From the NCBI RefSeq assembly GCF_900103635.1, contig NZ_FMXK01000008.1, forward strand, positions 176,159-240,158: DNA of 64,000 nucleotides. Reading direction: 5' to 3'. Under the pieces are notes generated by a model, which saw only the letters and a program-made list of their open reading frames with translations, did not search any database and had not been told where the DNA came from. Source of the stretch: Butyrivibrio sp. INlla18 (GTDB lineage Bacteria; Bacillota; Clostridia; Lachnospirales; Lachnospiraceae). A program made the translations under genes and the position numbers. Each line of letters starts with the position of its first letter. Position 1 is the first letter of the stretch. Positions 16,977 to 25,866 of the stretch are shown here, in pieces.

Positions 16977-17945
16977 ATGGCAAAGCAGATCAAAACTATC
17001 GGTGTACTTACAAGTGGTGGAGATGCACCAGGAATGAACGCTGCAATCAGAGCAGTTGTACGTAAGTCATTAGCTAACGGACTTAAAGTTAAAGGTATCA
17101 AGAAGGGATACATGGGTCTTCTCAATGAAGAGATCATTGATATGGACAGACGTAGCGTATCTGATATCATCCAGCGCGGTGGTACAATTCTTGGAACAGC
17201 TCGTTGTATGGAGTTCACAACTCCTGAGGGACAGGCTAAGGGAGCAGAGATCTGCCGTAAGCATGGTATTGATGGTATGGTTGTTATCGGTGGTGACGGA
17301 TCATATCGTGGAGCTCAGAAGCTTTCAGCTCAGGGTATCAACACAGTAGGTATCCCAGGAACAATCGACCTTGATATCTCATGTACAGATTATACAATCG
17401 GTTTCGATACAGCTATCAACACAGCAATGGAAGCTATCGACAAGATCCGTGATACATCATCATCTCACGAGAGAGTTAGTATCGTAGAGGTTATGGGACG
17501 TAATGCTGGATATATCGCTCTTTGGTGCGCAATCGCTAACGGTGCTGATGATATCCTTCTTCCTGAGAAGTACGATTACAATGAGCAGAGAATCATCGAC
17601 AACATCATTGATAACCGTAAGAAAGGTAAGACACACCACATCATCGTAAACGCTGAGGGTATCGGACATTCAACATCAATGGCTCGTAGAATCGAGGCTG
17701 CTACAGGTCTTGAGACAAGAGCATCTATCCTTGGTTACATGCAGCGTGGTGGTAGCCCAACATGTAAGGACCGTGTATATGCATCAATGATGGGATGCTA
17801 TGCAGCAGATATCCTTGCAGCTGGCAAGACTAACAGAGTAGTTAGCTACAGAAACGGTCAGTTCGTAGATTACGATATTGATGAGGCTCTTGCAATGAAG
17901 AAGAACATCAACGAGTACATGTACGAGATCGCTCGCATTCTTTAA
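16977..17945 (+). CDS. pfkA: ATP-dependent 6-phosphofructokinase
   Basis: Phosphorylates fructose 6-phosphate in glycolysis. 322 residues is the bacterial PfkA length. ATP site IGVLTSGGDAPGMNAAIR and GGDGSYRGA (Gly after GGD, the ATP-type residue), and catalytic PGTIDLD (aspartate kept). The usual asparagine in PGTIDND reads Leu here. Fructose phosphate site IVEVMGRNAGYIAL, and C-terminal ILGYMQRGGSPTCKDR. A strong ribosome site GAGGAAAGAAAG precedes the ATG. Confidence 0.96.
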   Translation: MAKQIKTIGVLTSGGDAPGMNAAIRAVVRKSLANGLKVKGIKKGYMGLLNEEIIDMDRRSVSDIIQRGGTILGTARCMEFTTPEGQAKGAEICRKHGIDGMVVIGGDGSYRGAQKLSAQGINTVGIPGTIDLDISCTDYTIGFDTAINTAMEAIDKIRDTSSSHERVSIVEVMGRNAGYIALWCAIANGADDILLPEKYDYNEQRIIDNIIDNRKKGKTHHIIVNAEGIGHSTSMARRIEAATGLETRASILGYMQRGGSPTCKDRVYASMMGCYAADILAAGKTNRVVSYRNGQFVDYDIDEALAMKKNINEYMYEIARIL

Positions 17946-17964
17946 TCTAAATATATGTAAACCT

Positions 17965-18000
17965 AGCTGTTATCCTCATTTGAGGGTAACAGCTTTTTTT
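17965..18000 (+). terminator. Terminator of pfkA
   Basis: AGCTGTTATCCTC pairs with GAGGGTAACAGCT (one G-U pair), followed by eight T. Confidence 0.9.
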
Positions 18001-18064
18001 CATTTCTGCGTATTTTTTTGTGATATACTATACGTACAAAAAATAGAATGAAGGAAATAATTAT

Positions 18065-18868
18065 ATGATCACAAGTGTGAATAACGACAGAGTCCGCAAG
18101 GTTGTGACCTATATTCAGAAGAGTAAAGCCAGAAGAGAGGATGATGTCTTCGTAATAGAAGGCATGAAGATGCTAAGAGAGGTTCCTGTTCTTCAGGTTA
18201 GAGAAGTCTACGTAACCAGTAGATTTGTTGATAAAGCAAGTGAAGATGATAAAGAGATCCTTTGGAGATACGGCGCAGAGGAGGTTTCTGAGGATGTCAT
18301 GAAGAAGATGGCAGATACCCAGACTCCTCAGGGTGTTCTTGCGGTCGTGTCCCAGTACCACTATACAGAAGAGGAAGTATTGGAAGGCTACAACCAGGGC
18401 AATGAAGGTGCAGCGCCACTCCTGCTTGTGCTTGAGAACATCCAAGATCCAGGCAATCTGGGAACAATGTTCAGATCAGGCGAGGGTGCTGGAGTTACAG
18501 GTGTGATCCTCAGCAAGGGAAGCGCAGACATCTACAGCCCAAAGGTTATCAGATCTACAATGGGATCCATATTCAGAATGCCCTTTATATATGTAGATAA
18601 TCTACCAGAGATGGTCAAAAAATTAGGTGACAACGGCATTAGCACATACGCCGCTCACTTAAAAGGAAAAAAGAATTACGACGAGTTCGATTATACAAAG
18701 CCAACAGCTTTTTTAATAGGGAATGAAGGAAACGGATTAACCAAAGAAACGGCTGATGCTGCTACGGATTACGTACTGATCCCTATGAAGGGCGAGGTAG
18801 AATCTATGAATGCGGCAACATCATCTGCAATACTCACATTTGAAGCATCTAGGCAGAGGAGGAGTTAA
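18065..18868 (+). CDS. SpoU/TrmH-family RNA 2'-O-methyltransferase
   Basis: Methylates ribose 2'-OH in rRNA or tRNA using SAM. The 267 residues have an N-terminal substrate-binding domain (RREDDVFVIEGMKMLREV) and the SPOUT knot motifs: LENIQDPGNLGTMFRSGEGAGV (motif 1), FLIGNEGNGLT (motif 2) and VLIPMKGEVESMNAATSSAI (motif 3). The exact RNA target cannot be told. proC begins one base after its stop. Confidence 0.92.
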   Translation: MITSVNNDRVRKVVTYIQKSKARREDDVFVIEGMKMLREVPVLQVREVYVTSRFVDKASEDDKEILWRYGAEEVSEDVMKKMADTQTPQGVLAVVSQYHYTEEEVLEGYNQGNEGAAPLLLVLENIQDPGNLGTMFRSGEGAGVTGVILSKGSADIYSPKVIRSTMGSIFRMPFIYVDNLPEMVKKLGDNGISTYAAHLKGKKNYDEFDYTKPTAFLIGNEGNGLTKETADAATDYVLIPMKGEVESMNAATSSAILTFEASRQRRS

Positions 18869-18869
18869 T

Positions 18870-19664
18870 ATGACAATCGGTTTTATTGGACTTGGAAACA
18901 TGGCAAAAGCAATGATCGGCGGCATTTTGGAAAAAGGACTTATGGCGCCAAATGAGATCATTGGTACAGCTGCAACAGAGGAGACCAGGAAAAAAGTCGC
19001 TGATAAGTTCGGCATTCAGGTTCGCACCTCTAATGAAGCAGTTGCCAAGGAGGCTGACATCATCATTCTGGCGGTTAAACCTCAGTATCTCAAGGTTGTG
19101 ATTGCTGATATCATGGACAGCGTGGATGATAAAAAGCTTGTAGTCAGCATTGCTGCGGGCAAGACCATTAGCTGGCTTTCAAATGAGTTCGAAAAACCGG
19201 TTAAGCTCATTAGAGTTATGCCAAATACACCAGCCCTCGTAGGTGAAGGTTGTTCAGCTGTATGCAGAAATGACCTTTGCAGCGACGAAGATTATCACTT
19301 TGTAAAAGAATTGCTGGAGAGCTTTGGTAAGGCTTATACAGTACCAGAGAGCATGATGGATGTAGTAGTTGGTATCAGTGGTTCATCACCTGCTTACGTA
19401 TTTCTTTTCATAGAGGCTATGGCAGATGCCGCAGTTGAAGGCGGAATGCCACGCAAACAGGCATATGAGTTCGCAGCTCAGTCTGTTCTTGGAAGTGCCA
19501 AGATGGTTCTTGATACAGGCAAGCACCCTGGCGAATTAAAGGATATGGTATGTTCACCTGCCGGTACAACGATAGAAGCTGTACATGTTCTCGAACAGGA
19601 AGGATTTAGGGGAGCAGTCATGGATGCAGTAACTGCCTGCATTGAGAAGAGTAAGAGCCTCTGA
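18870..19664 (+). CDS. proC: Pyrroline-5-carboxylate reductase
   Basis: Last step of proline synthesis: NAD(P)H reduction of pyrroline-5-carboxylate. 264 residues from the ATG at 18870, chosen over an upstream in-frame ATG because AGGAGG sits just before it and because the Rossmann motif TIGFIGLGNMAKAMIGG starts there. Further landmarks are RVMPNTPALVGEG and the C-terminal GISGSSPAYVFLFIEAMADAAVEGGM and SPAGTTIEAVHVLE. It is probably translationally coupled to the upstream methyltransferase gene. Confidence 0.96.
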   Translation: MTIGFIGLGNMAKAMIGGILEKGLMAPNEIIGTAATEETRKKVADKFGIQVRTSNEAVAKEADIIILAVKPQYLKVVIADIMDSVDDKKLVVSIAAGKTISWLSNEFEKPVKLIRVMPNTPALVGEGCSAVCRNDLCSDEDYHFVKELLESFGKAYTVPESMMDVVVGISGSSPAYVFLFIEAMADAAVEGGMPRKQAYEFAAQSVLGSAKMVLDTGKHPGELKDMVCSPAGTTIEAVHVLEQEGFRGAVMDAVTACIEKSKSL

Positions 19665-19809
19665 TTCGGGTCCAAAATTTGACAAAAATTTCGATTTTTG
19701 CTAATATCTGTTTCGGATATTTGCTTGACGGTAATATGTCGCAATATATTCGTAATATTTACTTAGACGGTCGTTTGAGTAATACATATATTTAGAGGTA
19801 AGCAAAGAT

Positions 19810-20922
19810 ATGAAAAAAGAATCACAGTTATCCACTAGGATAATGAGACTTATCATGTTTTGCGGTCTCATCTTGATTCTATTCGTTTCCCAGGGGTTAA
19901 CAGCATATGCAGGAGGCGGCGCAACATACGCCAGTTATTCTACAGGTATCTCCAGCATTGTTAGTCCTACTACACCACTTGGAATCGATAGAACAGCTAC
20001 AGAAGTTAAGGTGGCAGAGAGCGTAGATAAGTCCTCAGATGCCAGTTCTTCTGCTTCATCTGAGTCTAAGGAATCTAAACTCGTCATGTCCAATGTAAGT
20101 CAGGCCATGAATATTCGAGAAGAGCCCGATGAGGATGCACAGAAGGTCGGAGTTCTATACAAGGACTGTGGCGGCAAGGTAATAGAGAGAAGAGATGGAT
20201 GGACCAAACTTCAGTCAGGTGACTTAATCGGATGGGCCAAGGATGAGTATCTTCTTTTTGGAGAAGACGCTGAGAGCTTAGCATCAGATGTTGGTAAGCA
20301 GCTGGTTACAAGCCAGAGCAGCGCACTTAATGTTAGGTCAGAGGATTCAGAGAACGGAGAAGTTATCGGAGTTCTCGGAGAAAAAGCTTTCGTTGATATG
20401 ATCGAGGATCTCGGCAATGGCTGGATCAGCGTAGATTACAACGATGAAGTAGGTTATGTTCAGGCTGAATATGTCACAACTGAGTTCAAGATCGATCAGG
20501 GTGAGACGATCGCAGCCATCAAGGTTCGAGAAGAGCAGGAAAAGAAATCAGCTCTTACAAAGAACACCGGCGCAGTTTCTGCTGATGCTGATGAAGTTAA
20601 GCTTCTGGCAGCACTTATCCAGTGCGAAGCAGGTAACCAGCCATACGAAGGAAGAGTAGCCGTAGGTGCGGTAGTTATGAACCGAGTTAAGAGCGGCGCT
20701 TATCCTAACACTATTTACAGTGTTATTTATGCATCAGGACAGTTTACACCAGCCATCAACGGTACAGTTGCTAAGGTTTATAACAGTGGCAATATCTATG
20801 ATATGAACTATCAGGCAGCTGAGGCAGCTATTAACGGTGAGACAACTGTTGGTACAGCACTTCACTTCAGACGTATCAATGGTCACGAAGGAATTATTAT
20901 CGGAGCGCATGTATTCTGGTAA
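19810..20922 (+). CDS. Secreted SH3-domain protein with SleB-type cell wall hydrolase domain
   Basis: 370 residues. The N-terminus is a signal peptide (IMRLIMFCGLILILFVSQGLTAYAGG). A Ser-rich linker is followed by two bacterial SH3 domains (AMNIREEPDEDAQKVGVLY and ALNVRSEDSENGEVIGVLG) that probably bind peptidoglycan. The last 130 residues are a Hydrolase_2/SleB domain (LLAALIQCEAGNQPYEGRVAVGAVVMNRV), with the glutamate in QCEAGN the likely catalytic residue. It probably cleaves peptidoglycan outside the cell. SleB relatives act in spore germination, but this layout also occurs in vegetative wall remodelling. Confidence 0.9.
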   Translation: MKKESQLSTRIMRLIMFCGLILILFVSQGLTAYAGGGATYASYSTGISSIVSPTTPLGIDRTATEVKVAESVDKSSDASSSASSESKESKLVMSNVSQAMNIREEPDEDAQKVGVLYKDCGGKVIERRDGWTKLQSGDLIGWAKDEYLLFGEDAESLASDVGKQLVTSQSSALNVRSEDSENGEVIGVLGEKAFVDMIEDLGNGWISVDYNDEVGYVQAEYVTTEFKIDQGETIAAIKVREEQEKKSALTKNTGAVSADADEVKLLAALIQCEAGNQPYEGRVAVGAVVMNRVKSGAYPNTIYSVIYASGQFTPAINGTVAKVYNSGNIYDMNYQAAEAAINGETTVGTALHFRRINGHEGIIIGAHVFW

Positions 20923-20935
20923 TATTCATCAAAAT

Positions 20936-20984
20936 TGAATATTTATACAAATTCATTCACAAAAGTGAATATTTATGCTATTAT
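20936..20984 (+). promoter_or_regulatory. argF promoter with two ARG-box-like operators
   Basis: TTCACA (20956-20961), 17 bp, then TATTAT (20979-20984). Two near-identical 14-mers, TGAATATTTATACA (20936-20949) and TGAATATTTATGCT (20966-20979), match the ArgR box TGAATWWWWATTCA closely and start exactly 30 bp apart. The second lies in the promoter spacer, so arginine-bound ArgR would block RNA polymerase. Confidence 0.65.
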
Positions 20985-21047
20985 TAAGGGGGTTGCAATT
21001 GCAATCCCCTAATTACTTAGTATTTATATTTTCAGGAGGATAAAAAG

Positions 21048-22040
21048 ATGAATTTGTACGGAAAAGATTTTTTGAAACTGCTTGATTTTACACCTGAGGA
21101 AATCCTTTATCTTATTGACCTTTCTGCAGAGTTTAAGGAAAAGAAGAAAAAAGGTATTCTTCATGATGAGCTAAAGGGCAAGAATGTCGCTCTTATTTTT
21201 GAAAAGACTAGTACCCGTACAAGATGCGCTTTCGAAGTCGCTGCACATGACCTGGGAATGGGCACAACTTATCTTAATCCAACTGATTCACAGATCGGTA
21301 AAAAAGAAAGCATCGCCGACACTGTAAGAGTCCTTGCTGGAATGTTTGATGGAATCGAATACAGAGGCTTTGAACAGGAAATAGTCGAGACCATGGCTAA
21401 TTACAGCAAAGTCCCTGTATGGAACGGACTTACTAATGAGTTCCATCCAACACAGATGCTGGCTGATGCCCTTACTATCAAAGAGCATTTTGGTAAGCTT
21501 AAAGGCATCCACCTTGTATATATGGGTGATGCAAGGTACAATACAGGTAATTCACTGATGGTTATGTGTGCTAAGCTTGGCATGCATTTCACAGCAGTAT
21601 CCAACAAGAAATATTTCCCAAGTCAGGAACTTATTGATACTTGCCTAGATATTGCCAAATCCACCGGAGCTGTGATAGATTTTAGTGAGGACCCAATGGA
21701 AGGAACAAAGGGTGCTGATGTTGTTTACACAGATATCTGGGTATCCATGGGAGAACCAGAGAGCGAGTGGGAACAGCGAATCAAAGATCTTGAGCCATAC
21801 CGTGTTACCAAGAAGATCATGGACAATGCAGGAGAAAAGAGTGTATTTATGCACTGCCTTCCATCCTTCCACGATCTCAATACAGGAATAGGCCGAGAAG
21901 TTAAAGAAAAATATGGTCTCGATGAGATAGAAGTAACTGACGAAGTCTTTGAGTCAGATAAATCTATTGTCTTTGAGGAAGCAGAGAACCGCATGCACAC
22001 CATTAAGGCTGTGATGTATGCTACTTTAAAGGATAACTAA
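21048..22040 (+). CDS. argF: Ornithine carbamoyltransferase
   Basis: Forms citrulline from ornithine and carbamoyl phosphate. 330 residues. Carbamoyl-phosphate loop FEKTSTRTRCAFE, NEFHPTQMLAD, and ornithine-site loop FMHCLPSFHDLN. The upstream ARG boxes favour a biosynthetic role, although catabolic ArcB proteins look alike. It is the first gene of a run with birA (1-bp gap) and coaX. Confidence 0.93.
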   Translation: MNLYGKDFLKLLDFTPEEILYLIDLSAEFKEKKKKGILHDELKGKNVALIFEKTSTRTRCAFEVAAHDLGMGTTYLNPTDSQIGKKESIADTVRVLAGMFDGIEYRGFEQEIVETMANYSKVPVWNGLTNEFHPTQMLADALTIKEHFGKLKGIHLVYMGDARYNTGNSLMVMCAKLGMHFTAVSNKKYFPSQELIDTCLDIAKSTGAVIDFSEDPMEGTKGADVVYTDIWVSMGEPESEWEQRIKDLEPYRVTKKIMDNAGEKSVFMHCLPSFHDLNTGIGREVKEKYGLDEIEVTDEVFESDKSIVFEEAENRMHTIKAVMYATLKDN

Positions 22041-22041
22041 C

Positions 22042-22845
22042 ATGCTAGGCTATGAAGAAATTAAAGGGCAGCTCAGTACCAAATGGGCTGCCCGTAATCT
22101 TGTTTATAAAGATGTTACAGGCTCCACCAATGACGATGCCAAAGTCCTTGGCGTGGAAGGCGCGCCTCATGGCACGCTGGTGGTAGCTGACGTTCAGAAC
22201 AAAGGAAGAGGCACTAGAGGAAGGTCCTGGGAGAATCCTAAGGGCACCAATATTGCTATGAGCCTTCTCATAAGACCTGACGCACCACCTGACAAGATAT
22301 CCATGCTCACTCTGGTCATGGGACTTTCCGTTGCAGAGGGCATTGATAATGCAGTTGGAGAGAATGTCACATCCATCAAGTGGCCCAATGACGTAGTGAT
22401 CAATGGTAAAAAGATCTGTGGAATCCTAACAGAGCTTCACATGAATTCAGATAACACCATTGGCGATGTAGTAATTGGAGTAGGGATAAACGTTAAACTT
22501 ATGGATATTCCAGAATCCATCAAAGATATAGCAGGTTCTATCCTTTCAGAAACAGGTAAGGCTATAGACAGGTCTTTTGTGGTAGCAAGCTGCATGAAGG
22601 CCTTTGAAGAAAACTACGAGAAATATAACGAGACTTTTGATCTAGCTCTTTTAAAAGAGCAATATGAAAAGAAGCTCATAAATAAGGGAAAAGATGTAAG
22701 AATCTTAGATCCAAAGGGCGAATATGAAGCGGTGGCTGAAGGAATAACTCCAAATGGGGCGCTGATAGTTCGCACCAAAGATGGTACAATAAAGGAAGTT
22801 AATGCCGGTGAAGTATCCGTTCGCGGACTTTACACTTATGCATAA
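22042..22845 (+). CDS. birA: Biotin-protein ligase without DNA-binding domain
   Basis: Attaches biotin to carboxylase carrier proteins via biotinyl-AMP. The 267 residues contain STNDDAKVL, the adenylate loop NKGRGTRGRSW, and KWPNDVVINGKKICGIL. The C-terminal SH3-like domain is present. The N-terminal winged helix of regulatory BirA is missing, so it should not act as a repressor. It starts one base after argF. Confidence 0.93.
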   Translation: MLGYEEIKGQLSTKWAARNLVYKDVTGSTNDDAKVLGVEGAPHGTLVVADVQNKGRGTRGRSWENPKGTNIAMSLLIRPDAPPDKISMLTLVMGLSVAEGIDNAVGENVTSIKWPNDVVINGKKICGILTELHMNSDNTIGDVVIGVGINVKLMDIPESIKDIAGSILSETGKAIDRSFVVASCMKAFEENYEKYNETFDLALLKEQYEKKLINKGKDVRILDPKGEYEAVAEGITPNGALIVRTKDGTIKEVNAGEVSVRGLYTYA

Positions 22846-22857
22846 AAGGAGCAGAAA

Positions 22858-23673
22858 ATGATTCTGGTAATTGATGTAGGAAATACAAATATCACTTATG
22901 GAATATTCAAGGGAGAAAAGCTTGTGACATCCTTCAGGATGGTTTCCAAGATGACTCATACATCAGATGAGTATGGAATCAAGCTCTTAGAATTCCTGCA
23001 TGTAAACGAGATCAAAAAAGAAGAGATCGAAGGCGTAATGATCGCAAGCGTTGTGCCTCAGCTCATGCATGCTCTTGTAAATGCGATACTCAAATACATT
23101 GGCAAGAAGCCATATATCGTAGGCCCTGGCATCAAGACAGGTATCAAGATCGCGATCGACAATCCAAGGGAAGCTGGTCCTGACCTTATAGTAGACGCTG
23201 TTGCAGGCTACGAGCTCTACGGCGGACCTGTTCTTGTAATTGACTACGGAACAGCTACTACTTATATTATTGTAAATGAAAAAGGCGAGTTTTTTACTGG
23301 TGTTGTGGCACCTGGTATCAGAATCTCAGCCAAGGCCCTCTGGGAAGATACAGCCAAGCTTCCTGAGATTGAGATCAAGAAGCCATCTAGCATTCTGGCA
23401 AAAGAGACCATCTCCAGCATGCAGGCTGGACTCATCTATGGACAGATTGGCCAGACCAAGTACATTATCAATGAGATGAAAAGAGAATCTGGCTACAGCA
23501 ACATGAAAGTCGTTGCAACAGGCGGACTTGGAAGACTTATTGCAGAGGAGACAGATGAGATCGATATTTACGATCCAACACTTACTTTGAAAGGTCTTCA
23601 GATCCTTTATGAAAAGAACCGAAGGAGCAAGCCACAGCTTAATGACTTTGAAGACAGTGACAGACCAGAATAA
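22858..23673 (+). CDS. coaX: Type III pantothenate kinase
   Basis: First step of coenzyme A synthesis; ASKHA-fold kinase that is not feedback-inhibited by CoA. 271 residues with [16 protein letters not shown] at the N-terminus, the pantothenate region [29 protein letters not shown], and ATGGLGRLI near the end. It follows birA by 12 bp in an apparent operon. Confidence 0.95.
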   Translation: MILVIDVGNTNITYGIFKGEKLVTSFRMVSKMTHTSDEYGIKLLEFLHVNEIKKEEIEGVMIASVVPQLMHALVNAILKYIGKKPYIVGPGIKTGIKIAIDNPREAGPDLIVDAVAGYELYGGPVLVIDYGTATTYIIVNEKGEFFTGVVAPGIRISAKALWEDTAKLPEIEIKKPSSILAKETISSMQAGLIYGQIGQTKYIINEMKRESGYSNMKVVATGGLGRLIAEETDEIDIYDPTLTLKGLQILYEKNRRSKPQLNDFEDSDRPE

Positions 23674-23695
23674 TATAGATTGATTTGGAGAAAAA

Positions 23696-24178
23696 ATGAA
23701 CGCTAAGGATTTTGAGAACGAGTACAAAAAAGAATTTGAAGATAACGGATCTATTGAAAATGAGCAGGAAGAGCTCAAGATAGATGAAATGCAAAAGACT
23801 AATAAGGGCAGAGTCTTTGAAGAGACTGCCGGCGGAAGAGTAGTTCTCTGCGGAGCCAATGCTTACGAGCAGAAGTATTACTTTAATCCAATATTCAAGC
23901 AGATTCCTGAGAGCATCAAAAAAGAGCTGAATATCATCAGTGTTCTTTTTACTCAGGAAGCAGGCGGAATCTTCACAATAGTTTTTGAAGAGGATGGAAG
24001 CATCAGCATTGAGACTAATGCAGATGAAGAGGACATCACATACGACGAGATCACAGCAGGTCTACTTGTAGGTGAGGTTCGCAGAAAGAGACAGGACCTC
24101 TTTGAGGCACTTGGACTCTATTACAGGATCTACGTGCTCCACGAAAATCCTGCAGATATATTAGGAAGTGAGGATTAA
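23696..24178 (+). CDS. Conserved protein of unknown function (DUF6145-like)
   Basis: 160 residues, with no signal peptide or membrane helix. The first 45 residues are acidic and probably disordered. A conserved core begins at GRVVLCGANAYEQKYYFNPIFKQIPESIKKELNI and includes LFTQEAGGIFTIVFEEDGSISIETNADEED. I recall similar Lachnospiraceae proteins under DUF6145; this is from memory. It abuts coaX and dus, its stop codon overlapping the dus start region (TAAATG), so it belongs to this operon. Function unknown. Confidence 0.75.
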   Translation: MNAKDFENEYKKEFEDNGSIENEQEELKIDEMQKTNKGRVFEETAGGRVVLCGANAYEQKYYFNPIFKQIPESIKKELNIISVLFTQEAGGIFTIVFEEDGSISIETNADEEDITYDEITAGLLVGEVRRKRQDLFEALGLYYRIYVLHENPADILGSED

Positions 24179-25159
24179 ATGTCAGGATACGGCAAGCTTC
24201 AGATAGGAAGCGTAACCCTAGACAATAACATAATCTTAGGACCTATGGCAGGTGTTTCTGACCTGCCTTTTCGTCTGTTATGCAGAGAAATGGGCGCAGG
24301 TCTTGTGTGCATGGAGATGGTAAGTGCCAAGGCCATAACTTACAAGAACAAAAATACAGGAATGCTCATGGAAATCCACAAGGACGAGCATCCGGTTTCT
24401 CTTCAGCTCTTTGGCTCTGAACCAGAGATCATGCAGCAGGCAGTAGAGATGATAAAGGACAGACCTTACGACATCCTGGATGTAAACATGGGATGTCCTG
24501 TTCCAAAGGTGGTTGGAAACGGCGAAGGCTCTGCACTTATGAAGAACCCGAAACTCATTGAGGAGATAGTTGCTGCACTTGTGAAGGTTTCTGACAGACC
24601 AGTTACTGTTAAGATAAGGAAAGGCTTTAATGAGAACCTGATAAATGCTGTAGAGTGCGCACAGGCAGCAGAGGCTGGCGGCGCGGCAGCAGTTGCAGTA
24701 CATGGTAGGACAAGAGAACAGTATTACTACGGCGAGGCAGATTGGAGCATCATTCGTCAGGTAAAAGAAGCTGTGAAGATCCCTGTAATCGGTAATGGTG
24801 ATGTTACAGATGGCCCATCAGCTAAGCGCATGTTTGAAGAAACAGGCTGCGATGGAGTAATGGTGGCAAGGGCTGCTCAGGGCAATCCTTTCATCTTCAG
24901 GGAGATCAAAAGCTTTTTTGAAACAGGTAAGACTTGTGATAGGCCTAGTAAACAGGAAATCTATGATACTGTACTAAGGCATGCGGATCTTCAGCTAGAA
25001 TATAAGGGTGAATTCATTGGAATCCGTGAGATGAGAAAGCATGTTTCCTGGTACACAACAGGTATGGCAGGAAGTGCCAAGTTTAGAAACGAGATCAATC
25101 AGATGGAAAATATGGAATCCCTCAAGGAAGCCTGTCGAAAGCTCTTTTTACAGGGATAA
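24179..25159 (+). CDS. dus: tRNA-dihydrouridine synthase (DusB-like)
   Basis: FMN enzyme that reduces uridines in tRNA D-loops. 326 residues: N-terminal GPMAGVSDLPFRLLCREMGAG, DVNMGCPVPKVVGNGEGSALM containing the catalytic cysteine, KIRKGF, VHGRTREQYYYGEADW, and PVIGNGDV with the C-terminal helical RNA-binding domain. The neighbours (coaX upstream, greA/lysS downstream) match the common clostridial and bacilli order dus-greA-lysS. Confidence 0.95.
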   Translation: MSGYGKLQIGSVTLDNNIILGPMAGVSDLPFRLLCREMGAGLVCMEMVSAKAITYKNKNTGMLMEIHKDEHPVSLQLFGSEPEIMQQAVEMIKDRPYDILDVNMGCPVPKVVGNGEGSALMKNPKLIEEIVAALVKVSDRPVTVKIRKGFNENLINAVECAQAAEAGGAAAVAVHGRTREQYYYGEADWSIIRQVKEAVKIPVIGNGDVTDGPSAKRMFEETGCDGVMVARAAQGNPFIFREIKSFFETGKTCDRPSKQEIYDTVLRHADLQLEYKGEFIGIREMRKHVSWYTTGMAGSAKFRNEINQMENMESLKEACRKLFLQG

Positions 25160-25170
25160 ATTTAGTATGA

Positions 25171-25199
25171 TTGACAGTATAATTTATAGACTGTATAAT
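25171..25199 (+). promoter_or_regulatory. Consensus promoter for greA
   Basis: TTGACA (25171-25176), 17-bp spacer, TATAAT (25194-25199): a perfect sigma-A-type promoter about 60 bp before greA. Confidence 0.8.
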
Positions 25200-25260
25200 A
25201 GCAAAGTTAAAATAGGTTTTTGCACTTATACTCAATTTTTATGAAGGGTAGGTTTTTATA

Positions 25261-25746
25261 ATGGAAGAAAAGAAAAACATCTTAACTTATGAAGGACTTA
25301 AGAAATACGAAGACGAACTTCATGAGCTCAAAGTAGTAAAGAGAAAAGAAGTTGCTGAGAAGATCAAAGAAGCAAGAGAACAGGGCGACCTTTCAGAGAA
25401 CGCTGAGTATGATGCAGCTAAAGATGAGCAGCGTGATATCGAGGCTAGAATCGAAGCTCTTGAGAAGATCCTCAAAAACGCAGAAGTAGTTGTTGAGGAA
25501 GATGTAGACCTTAACAAGATCAGCATCGGATGTAAGGTTAAGATTCGTGACCTTGAGTTCAATGAGGATCTTGAGTACAAGATCGTAGGTTCATCAGAGG
25601 CTAACAGCCTTAAGGGCAAGATCTCTAACGAGTCTCCAGTTGGTAAGGCTCTTATCGGAGCTAAGAAGGGACAGACAGTTTCTGTAGAGACACAGGCTGG
25701 TGTTCTTAAGTACAAGGTGCTTGGCATCGAGAGATCAGAGAACTAA
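25261..25746 (+). CDS. greA: Transcription elongation factor GreA
   Basis: Rescues backtracked RNA polymerase by stimulating transcript cleavage. 161 residues: coiled-coil N-terminus with the acidic tip [21 protein letters not shown], and the C-terminal globular domain ending in [24 protein letters not shown]. Confidence 0.97.
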   Translation: MEEKKNILTYEGLKKYEDELHELKVVKRKEVAEKIKEAREQGDLSENAEYDAAKDEQRDIEARIEALEKILKNAEVVVEEDVDLNKISIGCKVKIRDLEFNEDLEYKIVGSSEANSLKGKISNESPVGKALIGAKKGQTVSVETQAGVLKYKVLGIERSEN

Positions 25747-25785
25747 AAGATTCAGCCTAGTGCTGAGTTTGGATTAGACATTCAG

Positions 25786-25817
25786 AGCCAGCGATAAGTA
25801 CAATTCGCTGGCTTTTA
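25786..25817 (+). terminator. Hairpin between greA and lysS
   Basis: AGCCAGCGA pairs with TCGCTGGCT, followed by TTTTA. It probably ends greA mRNA, at least partly. Confidence 0.75.
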
Positions 25818-25866
25818 TTAAGTAAAAAACGCAGGCATATGAGCTTGCTATCAGGAGGAAGAAAAA

